This document shows positions 18,783 to 28,231 of a stretch of DNA of 50,615 nt, piece by piece. Within the stretch, counting starts at the first letter, position 1; each line of letters begins with the position of its first letter. The stretch comes from an uncultured Methylococcaceae bacterium (GTDB lineage: Bacteria; Pseudomonadota; Gammaproteobacteria; Methylococcales; Methylomonadaceae): NCBI GenBank assembly GCA_903945375.1, contig CAJAVP010000116.1, forward strand, positions 1 to 50,615, in the 5' to 3' direction. A model generated the notes under the pieces. It saw nothing but the letters and a program-made list of their open reading frames with translations, had not been told where the DNA came from and made no database searches. The position numbers and the translations under genes were made by a program.

Positions 18783-19651
18783 GATACGCCTCTGTAAATT
18801 AAGTAAACACCGGCGTAGAAAAATGGGCAAGCCGCAATAAGGCTGTCGATTCGATCGAGAATGCCACCATGTCCGGGTAATAATGAACCGCTGTCTTTAA
18901 CGCCACGCTGGCGTTTGATAAGACTAAAAAACAAATCACCATAAACGGAAATCAGCACGGTGAGTGCGGATAACAGGACAAAATCAGAGGCAATCATTAT
19001 GGGGAGTTGAAATAGTAAGCTTAAGATGATGGCGCATACCATGCCTGCCGCGACTGCACCATACATACCTTGTACGGTTTTACCTGGGCTGATCTCAGGT
19101 GATAATTTAACAGTGCCAAACTTTTTGCCAATAAAGTAGGCGGCAACATCCGCAGTCCATATTAAGAGCAAGAAATACATGGTCATATCCGTGCCATAAA
19201 AGGCTCTTAAGCGAGAGAGGAACATCCAAGTTGCCAATAATACAAACCAACCTATGACTAATTGATATCGGGTTTTTATTTTGATGGCTAAGGCGCCGCT
19301 AGGATTTTTGCGGATGATTAACATCACAAGAATCCAAAACAGCACGGGCGGTACAACCAGCCATTCGAGTGCGCCCGAATACGTTCTCACGTCTGTCCAA
19401 TCGAAACTTGAGGCAATCAGCTCAAGTAACAGTGTCCAGAAATGGATGCCGAGCATAGGTAGTGTCAGTGATAATAAAAACAGAACTCGCTTAAGGGTTG
19501 AGTTTAGACTAATTAGGTTGCTCCATTCCCAAGCCGCTAATAACGTGATTAGCCCCAATACTAATGAAAAATACTCGATGGCAAGCTGGTAAACTGCCAA
19601 AGCAATCAGGGCGGCCAGGATGGAGGCGGTTATAATTCGCTGTAATAACAT
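18779..19651 (-). CDS. cdsA: Phosphatidate cytidylyltransferase
   Basis: The 290-residue protein is very hydrophobic with about eight membrane segments. It has the CdsA signature near its C-terminus ([26 protein letters not shown]) and the [12 protein letters not shown] loop. CdsA makes CDP-diacylglycerol from phosphatidate and CTP in the inner membrane, the precursor of phosphatidylserine, phosphatidylethanolamine and phosphatidylglycerol. It links functionally to pssA in this window (39181-39921). It starts 14 bases after uppS and overlaps dxr by four bases. Confidence 0.94.
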   Translation of the reverse strand: MLLQRIITASILAALIALAVYQLAIEYFSLVLGLITLLAAWEWSNLISLNSTLKRVLFLLSLTLPMLGIHFWTLLLELIASSFDWTDVRTYSGALEWLVVPPVLFWILVMLIIRKNPSGALAIKIKTRYQLVIGWFVLLATWMFLSRLRAFYGTDMTMYFLLLIWTADVAAYFIGKKFGTVKLSPEISPGKTVQGMYGAVAAGMVCAIILSLLFQLPIMIASDFVLLSALTVLISVYGDLFFSLIKRQRGVKDSGSLLPGHGGILDRIDSLIAACPFFYAGVYLIYRGVS

Positions 19652-19665
19652 TTTTGTGAGGGAGG

Positions 19666-20439
19666 TCAGGTTAAGTGGGCAGGTGGGGTGGATTGGTCAT
19701 TTATTTGTTCACCGGTTTGACCAAACCGGCGTTGGCGCATTTTGAAACTGCTAATGGCTTCAGCCAGCGCAGCGGGATCAAAATCAGGCCAGAGTGCTGA
19801 GGTAAAATACATTTCTGCGTAGGCGAGTTGCCAGAGCATAAAGTTGCTAACGCGCTGCTCGCCGCCGGTTCGGATAAACAAGTCAGGGTCAGGTAAGTCA
19901 GCGGTTGATAAATGCTGGTGAATCAGAGAGGGGCTAATGTCTGAACATTGCAAGACTCCGCTGCTGATTTTGTCATGAATCCTTTTGAACGCCTGTGTTA
20001 AATCCCATTGTCCGCCATAATTGACGGCAATCACTAAGCTTAACGCCTCATTGCGCTGAGTTTTTAACTCACTATCGGTCATTAGCTTTTGCAGTGCATC
20101 GGGGAATTGAGTCTGATCGCCAATAAAACGCAAGCGAATGTTATTGTCATGCAAACTATTGACTTCTCGTTGCAGAGTAGACAAAAACAAGCTCATCAAC
20201 AAGGAGACTTCCTCTTTAGGGCGTCGCCAATTTTCGCTACTGAAGGCGAATAAGCTTAATACTTCGATTTTCTCGGTAACACAATATTCAACGATTTTTT
20301 TTACCGCTTTCACACCGGCTTTATGACCGTAGAAACGGGGCATGAATCTTTTCTGCGCCCAACGACCATTGCCATCCATGATGATGGCAATGTGCCTAGG
20401 ATTGGGCGATGCCTTACAGTCAATAGGAGTGTCGGACAT
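19666..20439 (-). CDS. uppS: Undecaprenyl diphosphate synthase (cis-prenyltransferase)
   Basis: The 257-residue protein has the cis-prenyltransferase motif MDGNGRWAQ (Asp22 binds the magnesium-diphosphate), the FAFSSENWRRP segment, and the substrate motif PDLFIRTGGEQRVSNFMLWQ. UppS extends farnesyl diphosphate with isopentenyl diphosphate to the C55 lipid carrier for peptidoglycan and O-antigen assembly. It starts 11 bases after frr and is followed by cdsA, the usual gammaproteobacterial order. Confidence 0.95.
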   Translation of the reverse strand: MSDTPIDCKASPNPRHIAIIMDGNGRWAQKRFMPRFYGHKAGVKAVKKIVEYCVTEKIEVLSLFAFSSENWRRPKEEVSLLMSLFLSTLQREVNSLHDNNIRLRFIGDQTQFPDALQKLMTDSELKTQRNEALSLVIAVNYGGQWDLTQAFKRIHDKISSGVLQCSDISPSLIHQHLSTADLPDPDLFIRTGGEQRVSNFMLWQLAYAEMYFTSALWPDFDPAALAEAISSFKMRQRRFGQTGEQINDQSTPPAHLT

Positions 20440-20450
20440 AATAACCAGAC

Positions 20451-21008
20451 TTAAAGTGACATCAAGTCAGCTTCTTTTGATTCCAGTAATTTTTCGACTT
20501 CTTTGACATATTGATCGGTTAGTTTTTGAATTTTGTCTTCAGCGGCACGCGCGTCATCTTCTGAAATTAACTTTTCTTTCAGATTGTCTTTAATTTCTGA
20601 ATTTGCGTCGCGACGGATGTTGCGGATGGCGACACGTCCATTTTCGGCTTCATGTTTAACAACTTTAACTAAGCTGCGACGACGCTCTTCGGTCAGTGCG
20701 GGCAACGGCACGCGAATAATCATGCCATTGGTCGCGGGATTTAAGCCTAGATCAGATTTCATGATCGCTTTTTCAATGGCTTGTACCATCGGTTTTTCCC
20801 ACGGAGTAATAGTTAATGTCCGCGAATCTTCGACAGCAATGTTGGCCACCTGCGAGAGTGCTGTTTCTGTGCCGTAGTATGAAACGGTAATTTGATCTAA
20901 CAGGCTAGGATGCGCCCGTCCGGTTCGTATTTTTGAAAACTCATGCTTTAAAGCGTCAATACTTTTGCTCATGCGGGTTGCCGCATCTTCTTGAATATTA
21001 TTAATCAT
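20451..21008 (-). CDS. frr: Ribosome recycling factor
   Basis: The 185-residue protein matches the standard RRF length and motifs: [13 protein letters not shown] near residue 27, [11 protein letters not shown] near 102, and [11 protein letters not shown]. With EF-G, RRF splits post-termination ribosomes. It lies 10 bases after pyrH in the conserved rpsB-tsf-pyrH-frr order. Confidence 0.96.
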   Translation of the reverse strand: MINNIQEDAATRMSKSIDALKHEFSKIRTGRAHPSLLDQITVSYYGTETALSQVANIAVEDSRTLTITPWEKPMVQAIEKAIMKSDLGLNPATNGMIIRVPLPALTEERRRSLVKVVKHEAENGRVAIRNIRRDANSEIKDNLKEKLISEDDARAAEDKIQKLTDQYVKEVEKLLESKEADLMSL

Positions 21009-21018
21009 TAGTTGTTCC

Positions 21019-21732
21019 TCATTGGATAAGAGAGCCGATGTCTTCGCCTTGCATCAGTCTCATAATGGCACCTTGTTCAAATATGTTCATCACGCGCATC
21101 GGCATGTTATTTTCTTTACATAGCACTAATGCGGTGGTATCCATGACATTGAGGCGTTGATCTAATGCCTCGTCATAGCTAAGGTGCGTATAAAATTTTG
21201 CGTCTTTGACTTTTTCAGGATCGGCTGAATAAACGCCTTTGACCTTAGTGGCCTTAATCATTAATTCAGCGTTGATTTCTATGGCGCGTAGGCTGGCGGC
21301 TGAGTCGGTGGTGAAAAATGGATTCCCCGTGCCAGCAGCAAAAATAACGACGCGTCCTTTTTCCAAATGTCGAACCGCGCGTCTACGAATATAATCTTCG
21401 CAGACTTGATTAATTTTTAGCGCTGACATGACGCGCACGGGTTGGCCTAGGGCTTCTAAAGCATCCTGCATAGCCAAAGCATTGATGACCGTTGCCAACA
21501 TGCCCATTTGGTCGCCAGTGACCCTATTCAGTCCTTGCGACGCTTTTTGAGCGCCGCGCAAGATGTTGCCACCGCCGATAACTAAGCCAATTTGAACACC
21601 ACATTGACAAAGCTCTATGATTTCAGTTGCAAGACGATGCACAATATCCGCATCGATACTACCGCCGGTTTCGCTCATTAAAGCTTCACCGCTTAATTTG
21701 AGCAAAATCCTCTGGCAAATTAGATTAGTCAT
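21019..21732 (-). CDS. pyrH: Uridylate kinase
   Basis: The 237-residue protein belongs to the amino-acid-kinase fold UMP kinases: [12 protein letters not shown] at the start, the glycine loop [13 protein letters not shown] near 50, [15 protein letters not shown] near 130, and [19 protein letters not shown] near 200. It phosphorylates UMP to UDP, and in this family is activated by GTP and inhibited by UTP. Its ATG is 73 bases downstream of tsf. Confidence 0.95.
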   Translation of the reverse strand: MTNLICQRILLKLSGEALMSETGGSIDADIVHRLATEIIELCQCGVQIGLVIGGGNILRGAQKASQGLNRVTGDQMGMLATVINALAMQDALEALGQPVRVMSALKINQVCEDYIRRRAVRHLEKGRVVIFAAGTGNPFFTTDSAASLRAIEINAELMIKATKVKGVYSADPEKVKDAKFYTHLSYDEALDQRLNVMDTTALVLCKENNMPMRVMNIFEQGAIMRLMQGEDIGSLIQ

Positions 21733-21805
21733 ATTGAGTAGGCTCTAGGTTGGGTTTTAAATACAGTAGGGGCAACAGCTTGTCATGTTTTATGTCAGTC
21801 GAGCG

Positions 21806-22693
21806 TTAGCTGCCTCTGACTTGAGCCATCACTTCTTCAGCAAAGTTTTCTTCTTTCTTTTCGATGCCTTCTCCCACTTCAAAACGGCTGAAGCGGATAA
21901 CACTGTTACCTTTTGAAGCGGCTAATTTACCGACAGTGATTTTGTCATCTTTGATAAAAGGCTGACCTAATAACGTGACTTCCGCAAGGAATTTGCTGAC
22001 GCGACCTAACACCATTTTTTCAATGATCTCAGCAGGTTTGCCACTTTCAGCGGCTTGGGCGGCAAAAATTTCTTTTTCTTTTTCAATCGTTTCAGCGGAA
22101 ACTTGATCTTCAGAAACACAAATAGGTTTGCTAGCCGCGATGTGCATCGCTACATCTTTGCCTAAGTCTGCATCCGCAGCCGCCAATTCGACGATAACGC
22201 CAATTTTATTGCCGTGTAAATAGCAAGCGGTGCCGCCTTCGGCGGTATTGAATTTTTCAAAACGTCTGATGGTAATGTTTTCACCCAATTTTGAAATCAA
22301 ACCGCGACGGATTTCATCAACGGTCACGCCGTCTTCCAGTGGCATAGCCAATAATTCTTCTTCAGTGTTGATGTTGGCATTTAATAACGCCACGCTCACG
22401 TTTTTGACAAAGCTGACGAAATCATCGGCTTTGGCAACAAAATCGGTTTCGCAGTTGATGTCAACGATGACAACGGATTTGCCGTTTTCACTGACTTGAA
22501 CACCAATAATACCTTCGGCGGCAATACGTCCAGATTTCTTGTCGGCTTTTGCCAAGCCTGCTTTACGCATGTTCTCAATCGCTAATTCCATATCGCCATT
22601 GGACTCAACTAGGGCTTTTTTGCATTCCATCATGCCAGAGCCCGTTCGTTCGCGTAACTCTTTAACCATTCCTGCACTAATCGTATTGCTCAT
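21806..22693 (-). CDS. tsf: Translation elongation factor Ts
   Basis: The product (295 residues) has the N-terminal UBA-like domain with the signature LRERTGSGMMECKKAL and the core motif CETDFVAKADDF near residue 80. EF-Ts exchanges GDP for GTP on EF-Tu. The ATG at 22691-22693 has AGGAAA eight bases upstream; a GTG one codon earlier is less likely. An attenuator-like hairpin separates it from rpsB, which probably lowers its read-through relative to S2. Confidence 0.96.
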   Translation of the reverse strand: MSNTISAGMVKELRERTGSGMMECKKALVESNGDMELAIENMRKAGLAKADKKSGRIAAEGIIGVQVSENGKSVVIVDINCETDFVAKADDFVSFVKNVSVALLNANINTEEELLAMPLEDGVTVDEIRRGLISKLGENITIRRFEKFNTAEGGTACYLHGNKIGVIVELAAADADLGKDVAMHIAASKPICVSEDQVSAETIEKEKEIFAAQAAESGKPAEIIEKMVLGRVSKFLAEVTLLGQPFIKDDKITVGKLAASKGNSVIRFSRFEVGEGIEKKEENFAEEVMAQVRGS

Positions 22694-22734
22694 CACTTGT
22701 TTCCTCGTCTGTTTTAAAATATTTTGTCACTATA

Positions 22735-22760
22735 AAAACGCCCCCGAAAGGAGGCGTTTT
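22735..22760 (-). terminator. rpsB-tsf intergenic attenuator/terminator
   Basis: On the minus strand AAAACGCC and GGCGTTTT form an eight-base stem around TCCTTTCGGG, followed by a short T-run (TTTTTATAG). The rpsB-tsf gap of E. coli holds a partial terminator too, so this is most likely an attenuator that tunes the tsf level. Confidence 0.65.
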
Positions 22761-22816
22761 GGGTCTAGCATTTTTTTACGGCCTTCATTATAGGCGGCAA
22801 AAAGTTTACTGCGTAC

Positions 22817-23572
22817 TTACTCAGCGGCAACGGCTGCTGCCTCTTCGACAAAATCATCAGCTTCTGATTTTGCAGACAATCCTAAGGTAGCCGCTTTAGC
22901 TTCTAACACTGCCGCGCAAACGCTTTCACAATAAAGTTTAACGGCACGGATTGAGTCATCATTGCCCGGAATCACGTAGTCAATTTTATCAGGTGAATTG
23001 TTAGAGTCCACAATGCCCACAACGGGAATACCCAGTTTTTTGGCTTCGCTGATTGCATTTTTTTCATAGCCTACATCCAAGATAAAAATAACATCAGGGA
23101 TGCCTTTCATGTCTTTGATGCCGCCTAAACTACGTTCCAGTTTCTCAAGTTCGCGCTCCATGCCTAAGGCTTCTTTTTTGGCGAAACGTTGGTACAACGT
23201 ACCGTCGGCCTTCATAGCCTCGAGTTCTTTTAGGCGGTTAATTGATTTTTTGATGGTTTTGAAGTTAGTCATCATGCCACCCAACCAACGGTGGTTAACA
23301 TATGGCATACCACAACGAGCCGCTTCTTCAGCGACCACCTTACGAGCTGCTTTTTTGGTGCCAACAAACAGGATAGTGCCTTTATTTGCTGCCATTTGCC
23401 CTAAGTAATTCATAGCGTCATTAAACAAGGGAAGCGTTTTTTCCAAATCGATGATGTGGATTTTGTTACGTGCTCCAAAGAGGTAGTTAGCCATCTTTGG
23501 ATTCCAATAACGGGTTTGGTGTCCAAAGTGAACACCCGCTTCAAGCATTTGACGCATGGATACTGCTGCCAT
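22817..23572 (-). CDS. rpsB: 30S ribosomal protein S2
   Basis: The 251-residue protein shows S2 motifs: [19 protein letters not shown] near the start, [12 protein letters not shown] near 68, [14 protein letters not shown], and [15 protein letters not shown] near 180. The ATG is preceded by a strong ribosome binding site (AAGGAG, six bases upstream). It heads the tsf-pyrH-frr-uppS-cdsA-dxr-rseP group and has its own promoter at 23719-23747. Confidence 0.97.
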   Translation of the reverse strand: MAAVSMRQMLEAGVHFGHQTRYWNPKMANYLFGARNKIHIIDLEKTLPLFNDAMNYLGQMAANKGTILFVGTKKAARKVVAEEAARCGMPYVNHRWLGGMMTNFKTIKKSINRLKELEAMKADGTLYQRFAKKEALGMERELEKLERSLGGIKDMKGIPDVIFILDVGYEKNAISEAKKLGIPVVGIVDSNNSPDKIDYVIPGNDDSIRAVKLYCESVCAAVLEAKAATLGLSAKSEADDFVEEAAAVAAE

Positions 23573-23712
23573 TTATTTCTCCTTAAGTGATATTCGGAAC
23601 ATTGTCCGATGGGTTACGCCTCCACTTATCCCGCTTGGCAACCAGCTACAATAATATTGCGCTGACACCCTACCAAACGTGACGATAAGCGTGAGTATTG
23701 ATACAAAAATGA
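23573..23712 (-). promoter_or_regulatory. rpsB mRNA leader, possible S2 autoregulatory site
   Basis: About 140 bases separate the predicted start of transcription from the rpsB ATG. Several pairings are possible in the RNA: CTTATC with GATAAG, GGTTGCC with a downstream GGCGTAACC, and CGGA with TCCG just before the ribosome binding site. S2 represses its own mRNA through a structured leader in gammaproteobacteria. That this leader does so is inferred from position and foldability only. A 75-codon frame across it (23573-23800) is not considered a gene. Confidence 0.35.
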
Positions 23713-23718
23713 ACTTAG

Positions 23719-23747
23719 CTTTATACCATACGAGCCTATTTTTTACA
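23719..23747 (-). promoter_or_regulatory. Sigma-70 promoter of the rpsB operon
   Basis: On the minus strand TTGTAA (23742-23747) and TATAAA (23719-23724) are spaced by exactly 17 bases, pointing at rpsB 147 bases downstream. Both hexamers are near consensus. Confidence 0.75.
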
Positions 23748-23765
23748 ATAAGCTGTGGTTTTAAC

Positions 23766-24052
23766 CAGCAATTCTCATAATGGTTTTGGGCAAGCGTCAA
23801 GTTGAGTTACTACAGTAAAGGAGTCCAAACCCTTTAGGGTTTACAAAGGTAAGCGGACTACCAACTAAGACGGGACAGTGCTTTACCAAGGGCTTTAGCT
23901 GGTGAGAAAGCAGCTAAAGCGGTTTTACCCCGTAAGGACTTTTGAGCGATGAATCATAAGCAATGAAATCCTGCAACACGTTTGTTGTACCCTTCAATGA
24001 CTGAAGCTATTGGGCTATGTTTTTACTGTGATGGCTATAACGAGAATTGCTG
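23766..24052. repeat. 11-bp inverted repeats flanking the omega-RNA-like element
   Basis: CAGCAATTCTC at 23766-23776 and its exact complement GAGAATTGCTG at 24042-24052 enclose the structured RNA-like segment. The next five bases are also partly matched, giving 14 of 16. The left copy sits just upstream of the rpsB -35 box. They may be ends of a small non-autonomous element, though IS605-type transposons do not normally have terminal inverted repeats. Confidence 0.4.
23821..23989 (+). ncRNA. Orphan TnpB-type omega RNA / IS605-family right-end remnant
   Basis: The segment has ordered structural elements. AGTCC and GGACT close a perfect hairpin (AAACCCT-tt-AGGGTTT, 23827-23842). GGTAA pairs across to TTACC at 23884-23888. 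A perfect 10-base stem follows (23892-23901 with 23911-23920), and a terminal hairpin (TGCAACA/TGTTGTA, 23972-23989) is preceded by GAAATCC. I recognise this layout, and stretches such as AAAGGTAAGCGGACTACC and AAGACGGGACAGTGC, from the RNA at the 3' end of tnpB genes. That RNA acts as the guide of the TnpB nuclease and marks the right end of IS200/IS605 elements. No tnpB lies upstream: the rpsB promoter begins 74 bases away. It is therefore a solo copy. The identification is from memory of the motif. Confidence 0.6.
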
Positions 24053-24157
24053 TATGCCTAAGCACTGATGGTATTACGTCGTGGTTGGGAAGATTAATAT
24101 TCGTTTGGCAAGAGTGAACGTTTACTTTAAAACAGTAATACTGTTTTAGACTCATAG

Positions 24158-24796
24158 CTATTTGTGATAACCCGACATAAACTGGATTCTAAAATCTTGG
24201 ACAACGGGTGGATTAGCAAAAGCACTTGTCGATTTTGTTGCACTCGTATCTTTCTGTGAATTAATCGTGTTGTACTCCGTCAGTGACGTCGGCTTGCAAA
24301 GTGTGGCTGTCGTATCATAGGAATAAGGGCCTCGATCGTAGACCAAAAACACGCCGCTTCTCACATTACCCACTAGACTGAAGATGTTGGCATAATGCGA
24401 GGATTTAATCTCTGCCGCGTTAGTAATCGTTTTAAGCCATGCCGTACCCGCACCACCTGAGTTTTGAGTACTGTCGCCATGACAATCCGTGACAAAATTA
24501 CCAATCAACTGTGCTGTCGTCGCGGCATTGCCAGTTGGCAACCAATACACCTCATAAAGACTATAAGGATCGGCTAATGCGCCTTTGACGGTCACTGACA
24601 CCTTACCCGAAGAGGTGACTTGGATAATGCCGCTTTTTAAATTATCGCCACCGCAAGAATCAGGGGTTGAGCCGATATAACCGGTTTCAAGACAACGACC
24701 GAGGTCATTTTTGCTCGCGGCTAAGGTGGTGTTATTAGCCAATAGTGTCGTGCCGATTAAGGCAAAGAGGGTTGACGTCAATTTTAGGTAGTTCAT
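24158..24796 (-). CDS. Secreted protein of unknown function
   Basis: The 212-residue protein starts with a clear signal peptide (MNYLKLTSTLFALIGTTLLA, likely cut near Ala26-Ala27). The mature part is rich in Ser, Thr, Gly and Asn and looks like a beta-sandwich, with alternating strands such as SGKVSVTVKGAL and SGVFLVYDRG. Four cysteines after the signal (CLETG, DSCGG, TDCHG, TLCKP) could form two disulfides. I do not recognise a family. The ATG has GGAG seven bases upstream. It stands alone between the omega-RNA-like element and recJ. Confidence 0.7.
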   Translation of the reverse strand: MNYLKLTSTLFALIGTTLLANNTTLAASKNDLGRCLETGYIGSTPDSCGGDNLKSGIIQVTSSGKVSVTVKGALADPYSLYEVYWLPTGNAATTAQLIGNFVTDCHGDSTQNSGGAGTAWLKTITNAAEIKSSHYANIFSLVGNVRSGVFLVYDRGPYSYDTTATLCKPTSLTEYNTINSQKDTSATKSTSAFANPPVVQDFRIQFMSGYHK

Positions 24797-24904
24797 AATA
24801 TATCTCCGAATTGATGGATTTAAGAGCTTAAAATTTTACCCGTTTTTCTTTGTAATATGAATTGGTTTATCAGTTAGATCCACGTCACAAAACGAGATAG
24901 GGCT

Positions 24905-26644
24905 TTAAATAATTTTCTCCATGTATTGCAACATCAGTTGTACGCTACGCTCCCCTCTAAACTCGTTCACCTCTAAACGGTACGCAGCAAGAATTTGCCT
25001 CATACCTAGCCATTGCTCGATATGATCGACGAAAAAAATTATAGCATCGACCGGCAAATGACCTTCGGGGCGACGTAAAATCAATTTTAAATGTCGCTGT
25101 CCAACAATACGTGCTTGAATGACATCAAATAGCCCATGAAAAACCGGCTCGGGAAACGCCTGTCCCCATGTCGCTGAACGCTGTAATAATTCCGCCATTT
25201 CAAGCGTCATGTGTCGCTCATGCAATTCGCCATCCGATAAAATTTTGGGCTCTAAATCAACCTCCACCAGACGTTTACTCACCATCGTATCAAAAGCCAG
25301 TGCAAACGCTGGATAATCGTGCATGGCAAGACTTAAGCCTGCCGCCATTGCATGACCGCCAAATTTAGATAATAATTTGGGTTGCGCGGCGGCAATATCA
25401 CTTAAAACATCACGAATATGTACACCAGGAATAGAACGGGCAGAGCCTTTAATTTGGTCTTTATCTGCCTGGGCAAATGCAATCACCGGTCGATGTATGC
25501 GGTCTTTTATTCGGGCCGCCACAATGCCAATAACGCCTTGATGCCACTGTGCATCGTATAAACACACACCAGCGGGTAAATGATGTTCATCGAGGGCTTT
25601 CATCTCGGCGATTAATGCCATCGCCTCTAGCTTCATTTGTTCTTCTACGTCGCGGCGATCATTATTTAGCTCTTCCAATTGTAAGGCTATATTTTTTGCT
25701 AAAACCGGATCATCCGTCAGTAAACATTGAATCCCTAAAGTCATATCATCCATACGTCCGGCGGCATTTAATCGAGGTGCTAACGAAAAACCTAAATCCG
25801 ATACGCTCAGCGATTCCTGTTTTTTTCCGGCGACTTCAATTAAAGCCGTTATACCCGGATGGCTTCGATTGGCTTTTATTCGCGCTAAGCCCTGATAAAC
25901 TAAAACACGGTTCGTAGCATCCAACGCGACGACATCCGCAACAGTTCCTAAGGCGACATAATCCAACAAATCACCTAGATTGGGTTCTTTCCGCTCAGCA
26001 AACCAGCCTTGTTCACGCATTCGATGACGCAATGCTATTAAGACGTAAAACATCACACCGACACCCGCTAAGGCTTTACTGGGAAAATTATCGTGTAGCA
26101 AATTTGGATTAACAATGGCATCCGCTGCCGGTAATTGTGCGCCTGGCAAATGGTGATCGGTGACTAGCACCTTGAGGTTAGCCGCTTTTGCAGCCGTTAC
26201 GCCTTCAATGCTGGAAATACCATTATCTACAGTAATAATCACTTTTGGGTGTTGCAACTTAACCAACTCAACAATTTCTGGCGTTAAGCCATAACCGTAT
26301 TCAAAACGATTGGGAACGACAAACGTCACCTGCGTAAACCCAAACATTTGCAATCCTTTTAAGGCAAGCGCACAACTGGTTGCTCCGTCTGCATCAAAAT
26401 CTGCAACGACACAAATAGGCAATTGTTTATCTAGTGCATCGAGCAAATGCACCACCATTGCCTCCATGCCCGACAACAGCCACGGAGAGGGGAGTCGTTG
26501 TAATGACCTATCCAATTCAGCCGGTGACTGTATCCCTCTTGCTAAAAAAATACGCTCCAATAATGGATTGATTTCACCTAATTGACCGCGCGTTGCGGAG
26601 CAGGGACGTAGCACAATGGATTTTTTTACACCTTGGTAATACAT
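24905..26644 (-). CDS. recJ: Single-strand-specific 5'-3' exonuclease RecJ
   Basis: The product (579 residues from the ATG) has the DHH-phosphoesterase motifs in order: VVADFDADGATSCA near 76, ITVDNGIS, VTDHHLPG near 160, and APRLNAAGRMDD near 310. The DHHA1 segment (GIVAARIKDR, SKFGGHAMAAGLSL) and a C-terminal OB-like domain follow. RecJ degrades single-stranded DNA 5' to 3' in RecF recombination and mismatch repair. An upstream in-frame TTG at 26686 is rejected for the ATG at 26642-26644. It is divergent from the amine oxidase gene. Confidence 0.93.
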   Translation of the reverse strand: MYYQGVKKSIVLRPCSATRGQLGEINPLLERIFLARGIQSPAELDRSLQRLPSPWLLSGMEAMVVHLLDALDKQLPICVVADFDADGATSCALALKGLQMFGFTQVTFVVPNRFEYGYGLTPEIVELVKLQHPKVIITVDNGISSIEGVTAAKAANLKVLVTDHHLPGAQLPAADAIVNPNLLHDNFPSKALAGVGVMFYVLIALRHRMREQGWFAERKEPNLGDLLDYVALGTVADVVALDATNRVLVYQGLARIKANRSHPGITALIEVAGKKQESLSVSDLGFSLAPRLNAAGRMDDMTLGIQCLLTDDPVLAKNIALQLEELNNDRRDVEEQMKLEAMALIAEMKALDEHHLPAGVCLYDAQWHQGVIGIVAARIKDRIHRPVIAFAQADKDQIKGSARSIPGVHIRDVLSDIAAAQPKLLSKFGGHAMAAGLSLAMHDYPAFALAFDTMVSKRLVEVDLEPKILSDGELHERHMTLEMAELLQRSATWGQAFPEPVFHGLFDVIQARIVGQRHLKLILRRPEGHLPVDAIIFFVDHIEQWLGMRQILAAYRLEVNEFRGERSVQLMLQYMEKII

Positions 26645-26781
26645 AGTTAGGGATAACCTGAAAAATGGACGTTGAGAACGTCGCAAAAAATTTAAAAATC
26701 GGCTAACGATTGCAAAAAGCCTAATGAAGTTTAAGATTGTACTCAGCCATTCTCTCCACTGATAGAGTAAATATTAAAAAG

Positions 26782-28194
26782 ATGTTTAGACGTGAATTTA
26801 TAAAGCGATCATTGCAAATTTCAGCACTCACTGTTTTCAATAAGGCTTGGGGTTTAACGCCTCTTCCACCTGCTGTTCAGGCGGATGTGATTATTATCGG
26901 TGCGGGAATAGCTGGACTCTCGGCTGCTAAAATCCTTAAAAACAAAGGGCTTAGTGTGTTGATATTGGAAGCGCGTGGACGCATTGGAGGGCGAATTTGG
27001 ACGGATAAGTCATTGGGTTTTCCTGTAGATTTAGGGGCATCTTGGATACATGGCATCAACAAGAATCCCATCAAACAGTTAGCCGATCAGTTTCACATCA
27101 AAACCGTTCCTACGAACTACAATGCCAGCCAAGTTTATCATCCCAATGGCAAGCTTCTTAGTGGCAGTGAAGAGAATCAACTTTACAAGCGTTATGATGG
27201 CATTTACCGTTTGCTCATGGACATCAGAAGAAAACGGATGCAGCAACGTTTGCCTGATATCTCTTGGCAACAAGCACTGGATCAAGTATTAAGCCAACAA
27301 TCGTTCAATGCTAATGCCTTAGCGGAACTCTATTTTGCTTTAAATACTGAAATAGAACACGAATATGCAGCTGATTTAAGTCAGCTCTCTTTATTTAACT
27401 GGGATGTAGAGACCCCATTCGGGGGCAGCGATCATCTCGTTCTCAATGGTTACAGTCAGATTGTCGAGAACATAGTAAAAACGGCTGGTTTAACTGCTAA
27501 CATTTTGACCCATCAGGTTGTTCAGCACATTGATTATGGCAGCGCAAGCGGTGTACAAATCACAACTAATCAAGCGGTATTTAGCGCCAGCAGGGTCATT
27601 GTTACGTTGCCCTTAGGTGTATTGAAAGCCAATACCGTGGAATTTTATCCCGCCTTACCCAAAGCAAAGCAAGTTGCGATTGCACGTTTAGGCATGGGCA
27701 TTTTAAATAAAACTTATCTTCATTTTCCCGACTATTTTTGGCAACAAGATGAACGTATACAAATTATCGATTCAATTTCGATGGTTAAAGGACACTGGGC
27801 GGAATGGTTAAACAGCCATTATTATACCCGCCAACCCGTTTTATTAGGTTTTAATGCCGGACAACACGGTAGCGAGATTGAAGCCATGAGTGATGGCGAG
27901 ATTATTGATGAAGCGATGCAAACGTTGTTTCAGCGTTACGGTAATGACATCCCGCAGCCTGAAGCGCAGCTGATTACCCGCTGGGGTAGTGATCCTTTTT
28001 CATTAGGCTCTTACTCTTACATTGCAACGGGTGCGAGTGTCGCCGATTACCAAGAGCTGGCTAAATCGGTCAATCAGCGTTTATTTTTTGCTGGTGAAGC
28101 GACCTCCAGCGATCATCCATCAACCGTACACGGGGCTTTTTTATCCGGTCTTCGAGAAGCTAACAAGGTGTGGGCTATAACGAACAAACGATAA
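26782..28194 (+). CDS. Tat-exported flavin amine oxidase
   Basis: The product (470 residues) starts with a twin-arginine signal (FRREFIKRSLQISAL), so it should fold with FAD in the cytoplasm and be exported. The FAD motif follows (VIIIGAGIAGLSAAKIL), then the amine-oxidase GG-doublet motif EARGRIGGRIW and the LGASWIHG segment. It ends in the C-terminal FAD motif FAGEATSSDHPSTVHGAFLSG. The family oxidises polyamines, monoamines or amino acids, producing an aldehyde, ammonia or amine and hydrogen peroxide. The substrate cannot be read from sequence; the layout is closest to polyamine oxidase/LSD1-like enzymes. The ATG at 26782 starts the Tat signal exactly. A universal stress protein follows 37 bases later. 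Confidence 0.85.
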   Translation: MFRREFIKRSLQISALTVFNKAWGLTPLPPAVQADVIIIGAGIAGLSAAKILKNKGLSVLILEARGRIGGRIWTDKSLGFPVDLGASWIHGINKNPIKQLADQFHIKTVPTNYNASQVYHPNGKLLSGSEENQLYKRYDGIYRLLMDIRRKRMQQRLPDISWQQALDQVLSQQSFNANALAELYFALNTEIEHEYAADLSQLSLFNWDVETPFGGSDHLVLNGYSQIVENIVKTAGLTANILTHQVVQHIDYGSASGVQITTNQAVFSASRVIVTLPLGVLKANTVEFYPALPKAKQVAIARLGMGILNKTYLHFPDYFWQQDERIQIIDSISMVKGHWAEWLNSHYYTRQPVLLGFNAGQHGSEIEAMSDGEIIDEAMQTLFQRYGNDIPQPEAQLITRWGSDPFSLGSYSYIATGASVADYQELAKSVNQRLFFAGEATSSDHPSTVHGAFLSGLREANKVWAITNKR

Positions 28195-28231
28195 GCTAAA
28201 AAACGTCTCCCTTAATTTTTAACAAATCATT

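Noticed and set aside
23573-23800. 75-codon minus-strand frame ending just upstream of rpsB
   Set aside because: It covers the rpsB promoter and leader and has no protein-like features.
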